DNA from: Paralichthys olivaceus
Lineage: Eukaryota; Chordata; Actinopteri; Pleuronectiformes; Paralichthyidae
Length of the DNA: 64,000 bases
Reading direction: 5' to 3'
Assembly: GCF_024713975.1 (NCBI RefSeq)
Contig: NC_091113.1
Span: 15,901,001 to 15,965,000 of the forward strand
In this document: piece after piece, positions 1-12,185 of the stretch
Layout: each line of letters opens with the position of its first letter
How positions within the stretch are numbered: the first letter of the stretch is position 1
Made by a program: the position numbers and the translations under genes
Notes under the pieces: generated by a model
Databases searched by the model: none
The model's input: the letters and a program-made list of their open reading frames with translations, nothing else
What the model was told of the DNA's origin: nothing

Positions 1-3000
1 TAAGCACCCAAAAAATGATGTTCATGCCCTGAAAATATAATTTCAAATGTCAGGCACAGTGACACAATGAATGTGATATTAATTTCAAGAGCAAAACCAG
101 AAACCCATGAATTAAATTCAGAGCCTGAGCCTCAGGAGATATTGCTTTTCCACTAAATCTGCAGAGTCATCCGCTTTCAGTGTGAATCAGTATGTAACCA
201 GCTCTGTAACTTATAATTCCCACAGCCTCAAGTGAAGGAGTCAGTCAGTAAATTCATGGCATACGTGCACATGAGTGTGAATCAGACATCCAAGGAGTAC
301 CTGGCCAACGAGCGGCGCTACAACTACACCACGCCCAAGTCTTTCCTGGAGCAGATCAATCTGTACCGCAGCCTGCTGGGTCAGAAGAGTAAACAGCTAA
401 CCAAGAACATGGAGAGGCTGGAGAACGGCCTGCAGAAGCTCAACAGCACCTCAGCTCAGGTACAGTACATCATCCATTTAAAACTTGACAAGATATGATA
501 TGTTGATGATCTACACACATGACTGCAGTATCAGCCATAATATTTTCTTGACATCCTGGCCTCTGTGTCTCATTTTCATATAGGTGGATGACCTCAAGGC
601 CAAGCTGGCTGCCCAAGAAGTGGAGCTCAAGCAGAAGAACGATGATGCTGACGAGCTGATTCAGGCAAGAACATGTTCTCCTTCTTAGAAAGTGTTGGCT
701 TCTGCTCACTTACACTGACTCTAGTGTGATCTGGGGTTTGGCTTTATTTGTCCAGGTTTTGGCATATCTGTCTCTGAGATTTCTCTGCTAAGAAATGCAT
801 GTAACACGTAACTTAGATTCCCTCTTTGTCACGTCTTAAGTTAAAACTGAACACTGGATGACGTCTTACATCATGCAGTATACACATGCTGTGAAAGCCG
901 AGCCTCTGTCTGAACTTGCACCATTAACTGTCCGTGTTCTGTCCACAGGTGGTCGGGGTAGAAACCGAGAAGGTGTCCAAGGAGAAAGCAATAGCTGATA
1001 AGGAAGAGGAAAAGGTGGCAGCCATTGCTGTGAGGGTCACTGCCAAACAGAGAGACTGTGAGGAGGACTTGGCCAAAGCAGAACCAGCTCTCCTAGCTGC
1101 TCAGGATGCCCTGAACACTCTAAATAAGGTCAGTAACTCTCTTATCCCTTCACTGTGTCTTATTGATTTGCTCAGTCTTTATTTTTGTCCCCGCCCAGCA
1201 GACTACAGGGATATGCAGTTGTTCAAACTCCATTAATTCATACCTCTTTCTTTTCCATCCATTATTCCCTCTCTTTTCTATATCAGAACAACTTGACAGA
1301 GTTGAAGTCATTCGGCTCTCCAGTGGCCGCTGTGACGAATGTCACTGCAGCCGTCATGGTCCTGATGGCGCCTCGTGGGAAGGTCCCCAAGGATCGCAGC
1401 TGGAAGGCTGCAAAAGTGATGATGGCCAAGGTGGACGCGTTCCTGGACTCCCTCATAAACTTTGACAAAGAGAACATCCCAGCGACTTGCCTTAAAGCTA
1501 TTCAGCCCTACCTCAAGGTGAGTGTTTCAATTAGCCCTTATTCATTAAGTAAGCGCTAACAGTGCACAGTGTGCTATGTCTGCTGCTGGGCAAGTTCAAC
1601 TTATAAGGCATGAGCATGATAACAATGACGGCACCACATTACGGCTGCTGTTATATTTTGCATTTGTTCATGTTTGCATTCATCTGTTCGTCTCCAGGAC
1701 CCAGAGTTCCAACCAGATCTGGTGGCAGCCAAGTCGAATGCAGCAGCCGGTCTGTGCTCTTGGGTTTTAAACATCGTCAGGTTTTATGAGGTTTTCTGCG
1801 AGGTGGAGCCCAAGCGTCAGGCGCTGAGCGAGGCCAATGCAGAGCTGGCTGCTGCACAGAAGAAGCTCACTGCCATCAAGAAGAAGATCAATGTGAGCCA
1901 CTCTGTTGTACTGAGTTATTGAGATATATATATACTAACTTTCTATTTCAAAGTCATACAATTTAGATATATTCATATTTTACCCAACGTTTCTCACACT
2001 TCCAAGTTTCTTTCATAGATAGACTTTAATTGTTTTTGTTTTCTGTCTTTGAGGATTATTTATGACCATGTTGTGTTTTAACGACTGCCAATTTGTCTCT
2101 ATTTCTGGATGTGTGTGCATCTGTGCGCGTGGGTTTGTCGCCTAACAGCTCCTTAATGAGAACCTGGCAAAGCTGACAGCCAAGTTTGAGAAAGCCACTT
2201 CAGACAAGCTCAAGTGCCAACAGGAAGCAGAATCAACCGCTCGGACCATTTCTTTGGCCAACCGTCTGGTGAGTAGGGGAAACAGTGGTCTCACAAATTA
2301 TCCCAAAAATTATAGATAAAAAAGCTCAATATAATTTTAGCAGATTCATCCATGTGGTTGTCTGTAAAGTGCAAAAATTAACTGCTGCTATCCAAAGCAA
2401 CATGAATTTCCATGATGAAGTTACAAAAGAAATGTCTTCACTTTGGCTATAATCTTCGGTTAGATAAACCAGTTTTCACCAGTGTTATTTTTGCAGTGAG
2501 GAAGAATTTTTTACTGATGTTGCACATCGTGATCTGAGATTTCTCAAAAAATCAATATGGCACAATGCAATTTTCCTACTTTTATAGGCCTCAATTGGGT
2601 TAATGTAGGTGCATAGTTGAGACGACAGACGACGGCAGACATAAAATAATAATAATAATAATTTAGATTTGATTTTAGTGTTTGTAGTGATGTTAAAAAA
2701 TAAACCTCTTGGTCTGTGTTTCAGGTGGGAGGTCTGGTCTCTGAGAATGTCCGCTGGGCAGAGGCCGTCGGAAACTTCAAGAAACAGGAGACGAGTTTGT
2801 GCGGGGATGTCCTCCTCATCACTGCCTTCATCTCTTACCTGGGATACTTCACCAAGCATTACAGACTGCACCTTATGGAGAACACGTGGAGGTCTTATTT
2901 CAGTCAGCTGAAGGTGAGAGGTCTCGTATTTTACGCCCTGTCCACACTTATTCAATTATTTTGCAAAACGTTTGGGACTCTTGTCCACACACAAATTGTT

Positions 3001-6000
3001 CCTCAATGATGGAATAAGTTACCAAATGCTGTCTCTCTGTGGATGTAGTGGATAGCAGTTAAAAAGAAAACACGTATGTGGTCATATATGACTGACTAAT
3101 ATCCTCTGTAAGGTTCCCATCCCGGTGACCGCTGACCTGGACCCTCTGACCATGCTGTCTGATGACGCTGACATCGCCACATGGCAAAACGAGGGCCTGC
3201 CTGCTGACAGAATGTCCACAGAGAACGCAACCATTCTCACCTCCTGCCAGCGCTGGCCCCTCATGGTGGACCCCCAGCTGCAGGGCATCAAATGGATCAA
3301 AAACAAATATGGGGAGGACCTGCGTGTCATCCGCATCGGACAGAAAGGGTAAGAGGCTTTACGGTTAAATGTACACCTGTCACTTTAAAAAAAAAAAGTT
3401 TTTTGCAAACATGAATTCCTGCTGTTCTGCCCTGACAGATACCTGGATGCCATAGAAAGTGCACTGGCAGCAGGGGACGTGGTTCTGATAGAGAACTTGG
3501 AGGAAACACTGGATCCTGTTCTTGGACCTTTGCTGGGCAGGGAAACCATCAAGAAGGGCAGGTAAGCAGTTTTACAAAAGTTATTTACTCAACAGAGCAT
3601 TGACATTCATTTTAATGATAGTTTGAGGCACATTATTTATTCAAGTCAATTTTGTGAGCTTACTCAATGTGACCTTAAAGGTACAGTGTGTAGAATTTAG
3701 TGACATCTAGTGGTGAAATATCAGTTGAATACCCCTCAACTAACCCTCCGCTTCCATACTTTACAGAGAACCTGTGGAAGCCTTCAGTTGTCATAAAAAC
3801 TCAAACTGTTTTTAGTTAATAGTTAATTTGTTAACAGTAAGAAAAATATAGAATTACCTCAGTCTAGTACTTTAGATGACAGTTAGACATGGTGTCTCCT
3901 TTGCCAGTGAATCTTTACTTCCATTCAGCCGCTCTCTCTTACCCACACAGGTACATAAAGATCGGAGACAAGGAGTGCGAGTACAACCCTAGTTTCCGCC
4001 TGATCCTGCACACCAAGCTTGCCAACCCTCATTACCAGCCGGAGCTGCAGGCCCAGTGCACACTGATAAATTTCACAGTGACCAGAGACGGTCTGGAGGA
4101 CCAGCTGCTCGCCGCGGTGGTCAGCATGGAGAGACCTGACCAGGAAGAGCTGAAGGTAAGAAAGTCAGAATGTCAGACATATTTAATAACAACACTCAGG
4201 CCCAACAGTCCTCTTATGAAACCACATTTAAATTCACTGGATCTGGATTTTCATTTGGATCTGTACCAAATTGCACACCCTCTTATATATCAGTTCCCTA
4301 GACATGACAGATTTTTTAAATCAAGATCCATGAATTAATCCCTGACAAGGAAAATGTTCAAAGAGAAAGTTTTTGTGTGTTTCCGTTTTTCTTAGTCCGA
4401 CCTGACGAAGCAGCAGAACAGCTTCAAGATCACCCTGAAGACCCTAGAGGACAACCTGCTGTCGCGTTTGTCCTCCGCTTCAGGAGATTTCCTCGGTGAC
4501 ACAGAACTGGTGGAAAACCTGGAGACAACGAAATGCACCGCTGCGGAGATTGAACAGAAGGTCCTTATCTTTTTTTAAATTTTATTCTTACATCCCATCA
4601 CCGCTTAAGATTACAGATCACAAGTTTCAGGATGAGGGCTGCCTTTGCAGATGTTCGTTCTTAAGAATAATTGTTCGGGCAATTGCTGGCAAAAACAGAA
4701 AAGTCTCATAATTATCATGTTCCACGCAGTGTGGGAACATATTGTCTGGAACCGAGTCATTAGCTGACTGATGAACCTTTTGTGTATGAATATGTGTTCA
4801 GATGTGTGCTTGTGTCTGTGTGTGATTCCCTCTTTGATTGCACTGTCTTTACTGTAGGTTAAAGAAGCCAAGGTGACAGAGGCCGAAATCAATGAGACTC
4901 GGGAGCACTACCGACCAGCAGCATCGCGGGCTTCCTTATTGTACTTCATAATGAACGACCTCAATAAAATCCACCCCATGTACCAGTTCTCTCTCAAGGT
5001 ACAGTATACTGTCTATTGACCTGCCATGTTTCCTCCCTGCCTCACGGGCCCCCTGTGAGACCCCTCTTTACACTCACTCCTCCACCACAGGCATATTTTC
5101 AGCCCACACACAGAAGAGACAGAAGCTATTCACTTGAATTTAACACACACCATGGTTTTGGCCATTTTTGAGATTTAATGTTTAAAAATTAGTATCAAGT
5201 CCACTAACTTACATTTACGACAATAATAACACAGTCATGCATACTTGTATGACCTGCAAGAGCATTTCAATCTACTACAATTAAATGCTTTTCATAAAAG
5301 CCAGAGTCATATTGAATAGTCCACGTTTAGGACTAACGGCATCATATCTATCATGTCAAATGAAACGGATGTCCAACTTATAACTGAGCCACATACAACA
5401 CAACAGTTAGTTATTCATTCATGTCATTTGATGTATTTGCCTCTATGTTGTAGAAAGTGTCCCTCTTTTTGACAGTATTGTTACTTTGTGTTGTGTGTCA
5501 ATCCACAGGCATTCAGCGTGGTCTTCCAGAAAGCGGTTCTGAAGGCCGAGCAGGACGATACTCTGAACCAGCGGGTGTCCAACCTAATTGACAGCATCAC
5601 CTCCTCAGTCTTCCAGTACACCACCAGAGGCCTGTTTGAGTGTGACAAGCTCACGTACATTGCTCAGCTCGCTTTCCAGGTAGGAAGGGAGGCCAGTTTC
5701 ATCTTGGTTTGTTTTTGAGAACAAGCTGGCCATTGAATCACCTGTTCCTGAGACCAGAGGTCTTGTCTGTGTGCTCGAAATACAGCATCTCAAAGTCATC
5801 TATGTTTGTTGTGTCCCCAGATCCTTGCGATGAAAAAAGAAATAAACCCTGTAGAGCTGGACTTCCTTCTGAGATACCCCGTCCAACCAGGTTTAACAAC
5901 ACCAGTGGATTTCTTTTCCAACCACTCCTGGGGCGGGATCAAGGTACGGAAAGAGGCAGAGGCGGCTGTGTTGTTGTATGCTTGTATGCCATGTGTCTGT

Positions 6001-9000
6001 ATTTTGCAAAATGGCTCTGAAGTGGTCCAAAACTTGATCAGTGTCGCAGCACTTTTTCCTGTATGAATCATTTTTCTTTTCCTCCACCAACAGGCCCTGA
6101 GTACCTTGGAAGAGTTCAGAAACCTGGATCAAGACATCGAAGGTTCATCCAAACGCTGGAAGACGTTCGTGGAGTGCGAGTGTCCTGAAAGAGAGAAATT
6201 CCCCCAGGAGTGGAAGAACAAAAATTCTCTTCAGAAGCTATGCATGATGAGGGCTCTGAGGCCTGACCGCATGACGTACGCCGTAAGGTGAGAGGTGGAA
6301 TCGTAGCTTGACGTTCGCTCTGTGATCTGTGAAGGATTTTACTGACCTGTGCTCCTTGTGAAAGGTTACAGGTTTAAACTGTTTAAGCTTTGACTTTAGA
6401 ATCTGAGTTGACAGAGCACCTGCTATCCAATGCACCGTACGACAGAGGCAGCAGACTCTTCAGCTTATTCGTCAAAGATAATAAAAACTGTTAAGAACTG
6501 AAACCCTAACCCTCCTGTTCCCCCCCACAGAGATTTTGTAGAGGAGAAACTGGGAAACAAGTACGCAAATAGCCGATCCCTGGACTTCGCCATCTCCTTT
6601 GAAGAATCTGGTCCAGCTACGCCCATGTTCTTCATCCTCTCTCCTGGAGTTGACCCTTTGAAGGATGTGGAAAAACATGGTAATACTCTCGCTTGTTTTA
6701 TCTTTAATAAGCTGTAAAATTCAGCCTCAGAATGTTGGAATTTATCAGAGCCGACATATTGCCGGTCTAGCAGTCATTTCTTTACGTGGTGGGAGCCTCT
6801 CGCAGCGTCAGAGTCTGGAGTTTGTTTTGAACACTCGACTACTTTTGTGTCTCTCATCCATAACTCTCTCCTTACTGTTTGACGTGAGTCTTGCGTAGGT
6901 ACAAGAGGGTAGTGATGTTTTTTTCAATATGTTGTGGGGACTGGTTTGAAACATAATTTGCAAAGCTCGGTTTTAAGGTCTATTTCAGACTTTTCCTCTA
7001 ACAGAAGTAGCTTTAGGTATCAGGTTCCCATTTTGTCTTGGCTCCTTAGAATCTTTCTCCTGTTGGGAATTTCCCAGTTCTCTTTCACATTCGCTGTCCT
7101 CTATGTTTGTTTGTGTTGCCTTCATTTCAATATCCTGCTGAAATGAATGCCGTGTGGAAGAACACAAAGTGTCTTCCACATGTTTGTCACCTTTCATCAA
7201 AATAGACAAAATGAAGGATATAGAGAATATTAGGAAACAATACAACAAGTTTCTGTCATCACACTTTATATATCATCATATCACACATCTTTTTTATTTA
7301 CCTTTCATCAAGGCTAGCTCTTAACCAATGCGACTACTAAGCTAAATGCTCAGTAGGATAAAAAGAGCAAGTGTTAATAACAATATTTAACAACAGTTTG
7401 AGGCCTATAGTTAACCAGCATGTCAGGACGATATTTTTCTATGAAATGACACTTGTCTTCTTTGTTTCAGGGAAGAAGATTGGCTTCACATTTGACAAAA
7501 AGAATTTCCATAATGTTTCTCTGGGTCAAGGCCAGGAGGTCGTTGCTGAACAAGCCCTCAATTTGGCAGCTGAGAAGGGCCATTGGGTCATATTACAGGT
7601 ACAGTACTCTCATACTCATGCTGTGCACACTGTACACAAAGAAAAAAATATTTTACTGTGGTATTTAATCAAAAGCACAAAAAAATACTAAACACAACCT
7701 AAATTCACAAGGACAGAACATACACAACCTTATTTTGTTTTCACAGAAAGTTCCAACAATCATGTAGCGTAGATGTAATTATAGTTTAAGATATTTGAAC
7801 AAAATACCTAATGTATAACAGAAAACATTATCTAAGTGAAGATTAGGTTTTCAACCCTCAAAGGGGAAATTAGCTTGTCCCCAACCAATAACATGTCATC
7901 CTCTTCCTCATCTTTCTCCCTGCTGGCCCGGTTTCCTGCTCCTCCCCCTGTAGAACATCCACTTGGTGGCTGGCTGGCTGGGTTCTCTAGAGAAACTTCT
8001 GGAGAAGCTCGCAGAGGGAAGCCACGAGAACTTCAGGGTGTTTGTTAGTGCTGAACCCTCCTCCACCCCCGAGGGCCACGTCATCCCACAGGGCATCCTG
8101 GAGAACTCCATCAAGATCACCAATGAACCACCTACAGGCATGCATGCCAACCTGCACAAGGCTCTAGACAACTTCAACCAGGTAAAGGTCCAGTAGGCAA
8201 TCTGACAATAATAAGCTCATCAGTGGTGGAAAATAACTAGATATTCTACATACAGTTTGAGGTACCACACTTGAATGTTTTCCATTTGAACACTTCCACA
8301 TAATTTAATTTTAATTAGCACATGTTTTATATGAAATACAAAATTAGGTCATGAGATAAGATGCATAGGCATAGCATGAACAGCATAACAAATGATTAAA
8401 GCTAACCAATATTTTACATTAACAGTCAATCAAATGATTTGTAATCTGAAAGGTGTTACAAGGGGATTGGTAAAAACCAAACAGAGCTGAAAGTGTGAAT
8501 ATTATCAGATACACAACTAGTGGTAATTTGCTAGATCTATAAGTAACCACAGCTGTGTTCAATACATGTTCAACTGCTTTACCTTAGATTAATATATGAC
8601 TATGTCATTCTGTCATTTTCCAGGACACGCTGGAAATGTGCGCACAGGAGAACGAGTTCAAGAGTATTTTGTTTGCTGTGTGCTACTTCCATGCGGTCGT
8701 TGCAGAGAGGAGGAAGTTTGGTCCACAAGGCTGGAACAGATCATACCCTTTTAACATCGGTGACCTCACCATTTCTATCAACGTCCTCTATAATTACCTT
8801 GAGGCCAATCCTAAGGTACATGTGTTTCGCTTATATTTTTATTCCTGTACACAGGATTACAAAGGCAACCACTTGAAATATTAATTGAAAATCTAAACAC
8901 ATGTGAACCTAGCTAAACACCACAGGCCACCATCTAACAAAGCAAGTTTCTAATTCCCAGGTGCCGTTTAAAGACCTGCGCTACCTGTTCGGTGAGATCA

Positions 9001-12000
9001 TGTATGGAGGTCACATCACAGATGACTGGGACCGCCGTCTGTGTTGCACCTACCTGGGAGAGTACATCAAGCCTGAGATGATGGACGGAGACCTGTGCCT
9101 CGCGCCTGGCTTCCCATTGCCTGGAAACATGGACTATAAAAGCTACCACAAGGTAAGGCAGTCAAGGTTAGACCATATGAGGCCATTAGACTATCTGAAA
9201 CATTAAATGAAGTCATTCCAGCAACAAAAAGAGGATAAGGTCAATGAATACATAGTTACAAGACAACAAAAGCAGATAAGGATTTAGCCAGAGAAAGGGG
9301 CTGTTAAGGCCTGTGGGTCCCAGAGTGTGTGTCAGGTCATCACCTAGAGGTGACAAAGACATGAAGTAGAAGCTGGTGACTTAGCAAGTCAATTGGAGTT
9401 TACAATTTTTATTCTGTTCATTTAAAATCATATGGTAGGGAATTAGAGTTGAAATGTTACCCTGTTAAGGTAAAAAGGTGACAAAAAAAGAAAGAAAACA
9501 ATTATGCAGCCTCTTTTGTGAACCCCTGGAACAAATATGGGTTTCCGATGCTACAACATTTCTGTTGTGTTCTCTTTTGCTCCAGTACATTGATGACACC
9601 CTACCTGCTGAGTCGCCCTACCTGTACGGCCTCCATCCCAACGCTGAGATTGGCTTCCTCACTCAAACTTCGGAGAAGCTTTTCCGCACTGTGCTGGAGA
9701 TGCAGCCCAGAGACGGAGGGGTTGGTGATGGCGGCGGGACGACACGTGAGGAGAAGGTAAAAAGGATGATTTATACGTAAATCTGTAGTTGCAGTGTAAA
9801 GATGATTCGTGGATGAGCTGATATTGATATTTTAAAATCACACAATATTTATCTCATTTGATAGAAATAATGAAGCAAGAATTTGAAAGCAGGACCTGAT
9901 ATGATATTCTAACTTTGAAAAGTTAAGCCGTTGACACTCTTCTTCATTCCATCACATATTATCAGGTGCGTCAGGTGTTAGAGGACATCATGGAGAAACT
10001 CACGGATGATTTCAACATGGCCGAGCTGTTGGAGAAAGCGGAAGAGAGGACTCCCTACCAGGTGGTGGCGCTGCAGGAGTGTGAGCGCATGAACGTTCTT
10101 ACGCAGGAAATCAGACGCTCCCTCCATGAGCTCAACCTAGGACTGAAGGTGAGAGGACTGTGATGATTCCCAGAGAATTATTCATGGATCTTGATGAAAA
10201 AAATCTGGCATATTAAGTTGACTGGTATCCATCTGCAATTTGGTGCAGCTTGTTTGAACTTAAGGGGACTGTTGAGATTGTTTCTCATTTGTTTGTGGAC
10301 TCCAGGAACCATCTACTTTATATTTGGGTGTCCACAGACCCCATCTTGAACACCACTGGCTCTGCAGACTTGGCGCTAAGAGCCAAATACCTTAAAGGAG
10401 AAGTTTTTTTTTTCTTTCACCCTGGTCCTTATTTCCAGCATATGGTATGTAGATCTACTCACCCATAAAGGTTTGGAGTAACTTGGAGTCCTTCGGACGC
10501 TTTTAGATTACATTATCTGCCACGAAACTCTTTATTTACTATGAATCTCCAGCACTAGTCCCCTGTGAGTCTTGCCAGCCTCGGAGCTTGTTTTCATGGC
10601 AGATAATGCGTTATTTAGAGGCTGTATTGTGCATGCCCCGAACCCTTGCGTTGTATGGATATACACCGATTGCTTGTGGATCTAAAAGTGTCAGAAGGAC
10701 TCCAAGTTTTATGGGTGAGTAGATCTACATACCATATGCTGGAAATAATGACCAGGTTGAAAAAAAATGAACTTCCCCTTTAAGTGTTACACCAGTGAAC
10801 CTCAAGTGAACTGTCCTTCAGATACACCTCTATACCCTCAATTTTATTTAATGTTCTTGAGGGGCTGGAGCTTAAGACTGATAGTTGCGCAGGTTGTCCT
10901 AATGGCAGTTTGATCCTTGGCTCCTCCTTCAATATGTAAAAGTGTCTACGACCATGTTTTCGCGCTGGCCTTGTGGGACCAGACAGGCAGGTGTTGGCCT
11001 GTGGGAAGGGAAGAAGCTATCGTAGTTAATTAGCTGTGTTGCATCACTTTGATGTAGACTCTTCTGTCAGAGTGTAAATCGTTATGAGACAAGAGTCAAT
11101 GGCACAAGGTACGTCTCTTAAATAAACAATGCGAACTCTTCTTAGTCAGCAGACTAGTTCTGCTTACTTGTTCTGCTAGAATGCTCCTTGCAGGTGAATC
11201 CTGCCATGAGGTGCTTTACTCACTGCTGTTTCACAAAAACTGTTTGAATTCTCTTGTACTCCTTCCTGACCTTAAAGGAAGGATCTCCCATGATCCTTTC
11301 ATTTTCTTCTATTTGACTGATTTCAGCTGGATTTAAATTGTTTCTTTGTCTGTGCCCCCCCCCTTTAGGGAGAGTTGACCATGACCAGTGAAATGGAGAA
11401 CCTTCAGAATGCCATTTTCCTGGACACAGTGCCTGACAACTGGACCAAGCGGGCGTATCCCTCAATGTCCAGCCTGGCCCTCTGGTTCACTGACCTGTTA
11501 GCCAGGATCAAGGAGCTTGAAAACTGGTCCAGTGACTTCGTCTTACCCCCTGTAGTGTGGCTAGCTGGCTTCTTCAACCCCCAGTCCTTCCTCACAGCGA
11601 TCATGCAGTCTATGGCTCGAAGGTAGGGTTGGTTCTCACAGTGGCATCATACTTGTAGCTTGTGATGGAAACCACTTGGTGTGACACTGCAAAATCTGTG
11701 TGTGTGTGTATGACAGGAATGAGTGGCCTCTGGACCGCATGTGTCTGCAGTGTGACGTCACCAAGAAGAATCGTGACGACTTCACCTCCCCGCCTCGTGA
11801 AGGGGCGTATGTACACGGGCTGTACATGGAGGGTGCACGCTGGGACACACAGGTACATTCTTCCATTTCTGATTGTCGTAAATCCTGTGCTCTGTGAAAT
11901 GTTTCTGTCTTCCTCCCTCTTTCCCTCTTTCTCACTCTCCTGGACTTTCTTTTTCAGACCGGCATGATTTTAGATTCCCACCTGAAAGAGCTCACCCCAG

Positions 12001-12185
12001 ACATGCCAGTCATGTTCATCAGAGCCATCCCAGCGGACAAACAGGAGAGCAAGAACGTCTACCAGTGCCCTGTCTACAAAACCAGACAGAGGGGACCTAC
12101 ATATGTGTGGACTTTCAATCTGAAGACCAAACAGCCCCCTTCCAAGTGGACCTTGGCTGGAGTAGCCTTGCTTCTGCAGATCTAG
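1..12185 (+). CDS. dnah9: Gene A: 3' part of axonemal outer-arm dynein heavy chain (DNAH9-type), 25 exons
   Basis: Force-generating heavy chain of the outer dynein arm of motile cilia and sperm flagella. Exons read by eye with splice sites and matching phases: 226-459, 584-664, 949-1128, 1287-1517, 1698-1892, 2149-2268, 2725-2913, 3113-3348, 3439-3561, 3951-4155, 4396-4560, 4858-4998, 5509-5679, 5821-5943, 6094-6287, 6531-6679, 7471-7598, 7954-8181, 8624-8815, 8961-9152, 9586-9756, 9966-10148, 11369-11622, 11717-11852, 11958-12185. Every junction keeps frame, giving about 1,480 residues and a stop at 12,183-12,185. This is roughly the last third of a protein usually near 4,500 residues, so the 5' part lies before position 1. 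All introns are GT-AG except one GC-AG. The family is certain from the stalk, AAA5, AAA6 and C-terminal motifs. DNAH9 rather than DNAH11 or DNAH17 is my reading of AAA5 and C-terminal residues and is less sure. Confidence 0.9.
226..2268 (+). CDS. dnah9: Gene A exons 1-6: end of AAA4, stalk coiled coil and microtubule-binding domain
   Basis: The first exon (78 codons) opens with [13 protein letters not shown] and contains [15 protein letters not shown], the conserved AAA4-to-stalk transition. Exons 584-664 and 949-1128 are rich in K, E, A and Q ([37 protein letters not shown]), as expected for the ascending stalk helix CC1. Exon 1287-1517 ([12 protein letters not shown] to [10 protein letters not shown], 77 codons) is the microtubule-binding tip; it keeps ELKSFGSP and the [16 protein letters not shown] segment. 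Exons 1698-1892 and 2149-2268 ([36 protein letters not shown]) form descending helix CC2. All exons are phase 0 at both ends. A second copy at 17,971-20,003 differs by about 1%. Confidence 0.9.
665..948 (+). other. GC-AG intron in the stalk CC1 region of gene A
   Basis: Exon 584-664 must end in ...ELIQ and exon 949 starts VVGVE for the conserved dynein protein. This places the donor at CAG|GCAAGA, a GC rather than GT donor, with a normal TCCACAG acceptor. The same GC donor is present in the duplicate at 18,410. Confidence 0.75.
2725..4998 (+). CDS. dnah9: Gene A exons 7-12: AAA5 and buttress
   Basis: Exon 2725-2913 begins [15 protein letters not shown], the stalk exit, then [20 protein letters not shown], which starts AAA5. 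Exons 3113-3348 and 3439-3561 carry [36 protein letters not shown] and the [21 protein letters not shown] block. Exon 3951-4155 has [20 protein letters not shown] and [17 protein letters not shown]. Exons 4396-4560 and 4858-4998 ([40 protein letters not shown]) correspond to the AAA5 extension that forms the buttress against the stalk. Phases chain as 0, 2, 2, 0, 0, 0. AAA5 of dynein is structural and is not expected to hydrolyse ATP, so the lack of a canonical P-loop here is normal. Confidence 0.88.
3679..3815 (+). repeat. MITE-like dispersed repeat, family M1
   Basis: The intron between exons 9 and 10 holds a stretch starting TTAAAGGTACAGTGTGTAGAATT and containing GAGAACCTGTGG...CTTCAGTTGTC. 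The reverse complement of 12,262-12,508 reads in the same order (TTAAAGGTCCATTGTG..., GGAGAACCTGTGG, CTTCAGCTGTC), and part of it recurs at 24,110-24,240. I recognise it as a common teleost non-autonomous repeat but cannot name the family. Confidence 0.6.
4195..4350 (+). repeat. Dispersed teleost repeat, family M2 (fragment)
   Basis: Intron sequence running on past the exon 10 donor: GAAACCACATTTAAATTCACT, GGATCTGGATTTTCATTTGG, then ATCAAGATCCATGAATTAAT. The same order of words occurs at 53,400-53,730. Related pieces lie at 10,175-10,275 and 59,770-59,920, so this is an interspersed repeat with four traces in the window. The apparent reading frame through it is not a gene. Confidence 0.55.
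5509..7598 (+). CDS. dnah9: Gene A exons 13-17: AAA5-AAA6 region
   Basis: Exons 5509-5679 ([10 protein letters not shown] to [11 protein letters not shown]), 5821-5943 ([20 protein letters not shown]), 6094-6287 ([31 protein letters not shown]), 6531-6679 ([27 protein letters not shown]) and 7471-7598 ([27 protein letters not shown]). The last two span the AAA6 core with the conserved [11 protein letters not shown] and GQGQE motifs. Exons 13-16 are duplicated at 14,254-15,582, and exon 15 is duplicated again at 20,764. The gene A version reads without interruption and keeps residues that differ in the 14-15 kb copy (for example FEESG here, FKESG there). Confidence 0.88.
7954..12185 (+). CDS. 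dnah9: Gene A exons 18-25: end of AAA6 and C-terminal domain
   Basis: Exons 7954-8181 ([39 protein letters not shown]), 8624-8815 ([20 protein letters not shown]), 8961-9152 ([20 protein letters not shown]), 9586-9756 ([18 protein letters not shown]), 9966-10148, 11369-11622 ([20 protein letters not shown]), 11717-11852 ([20 protein letters not shown]) and 11958-12185. These are the most conserved signatures of the axonemal dynein C-terminal domain. The protein ends [14 protein letters not shown] followed by TAG, matching the family terminus, so the 3' end is complete. A possible AATAAA lies near 12,529, beyond a MITE, but it is A-rich and weak. Confidence 0.9.
10175..10275 (+). repeat. Dispersed repeat M2, short fragment
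   Basis: CATGGATCTTGATGAAAAAA and ATTTGGTGCAGCTTGTTTGAA in intron 22 match parts of the copy at 53,510-53,710 (ATCAAGATCCAT; ATTTGGTGCAGCTTGATTGAA). It is heavily decayed. Confidence 0.4.
10392..10783. mobile_element. piggyBac-type MITE with long terminal inverted repeats
   Basis: Intron 22 of gene A contains two inverted arms of about 75 bp. The left arm from 10,392 reads TTAA AGGAGAAGT... CAGCATATGGTATGTAGATC TACTCACCCATAAA. The right arm to 10,783 is its near-exact complement, ending ACTTCCCCT TTAA. TTAA flanks both ends, the target duplication of piggyBac elements. Length is 392 bp including the TTAA copies. The core has no coding potential, so it is non-autonomous. The family assignment rests only on the TTAA and the terminus. 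Confidence 0.7.

Noticed and set aside
1163..1559. Frames overlapping the microtubule-binding exon in other phases
   Set aside because: Only the frame giving [12 protein letters not shown]...[10 protein letters not shown] keeps splice phase and family motifs.
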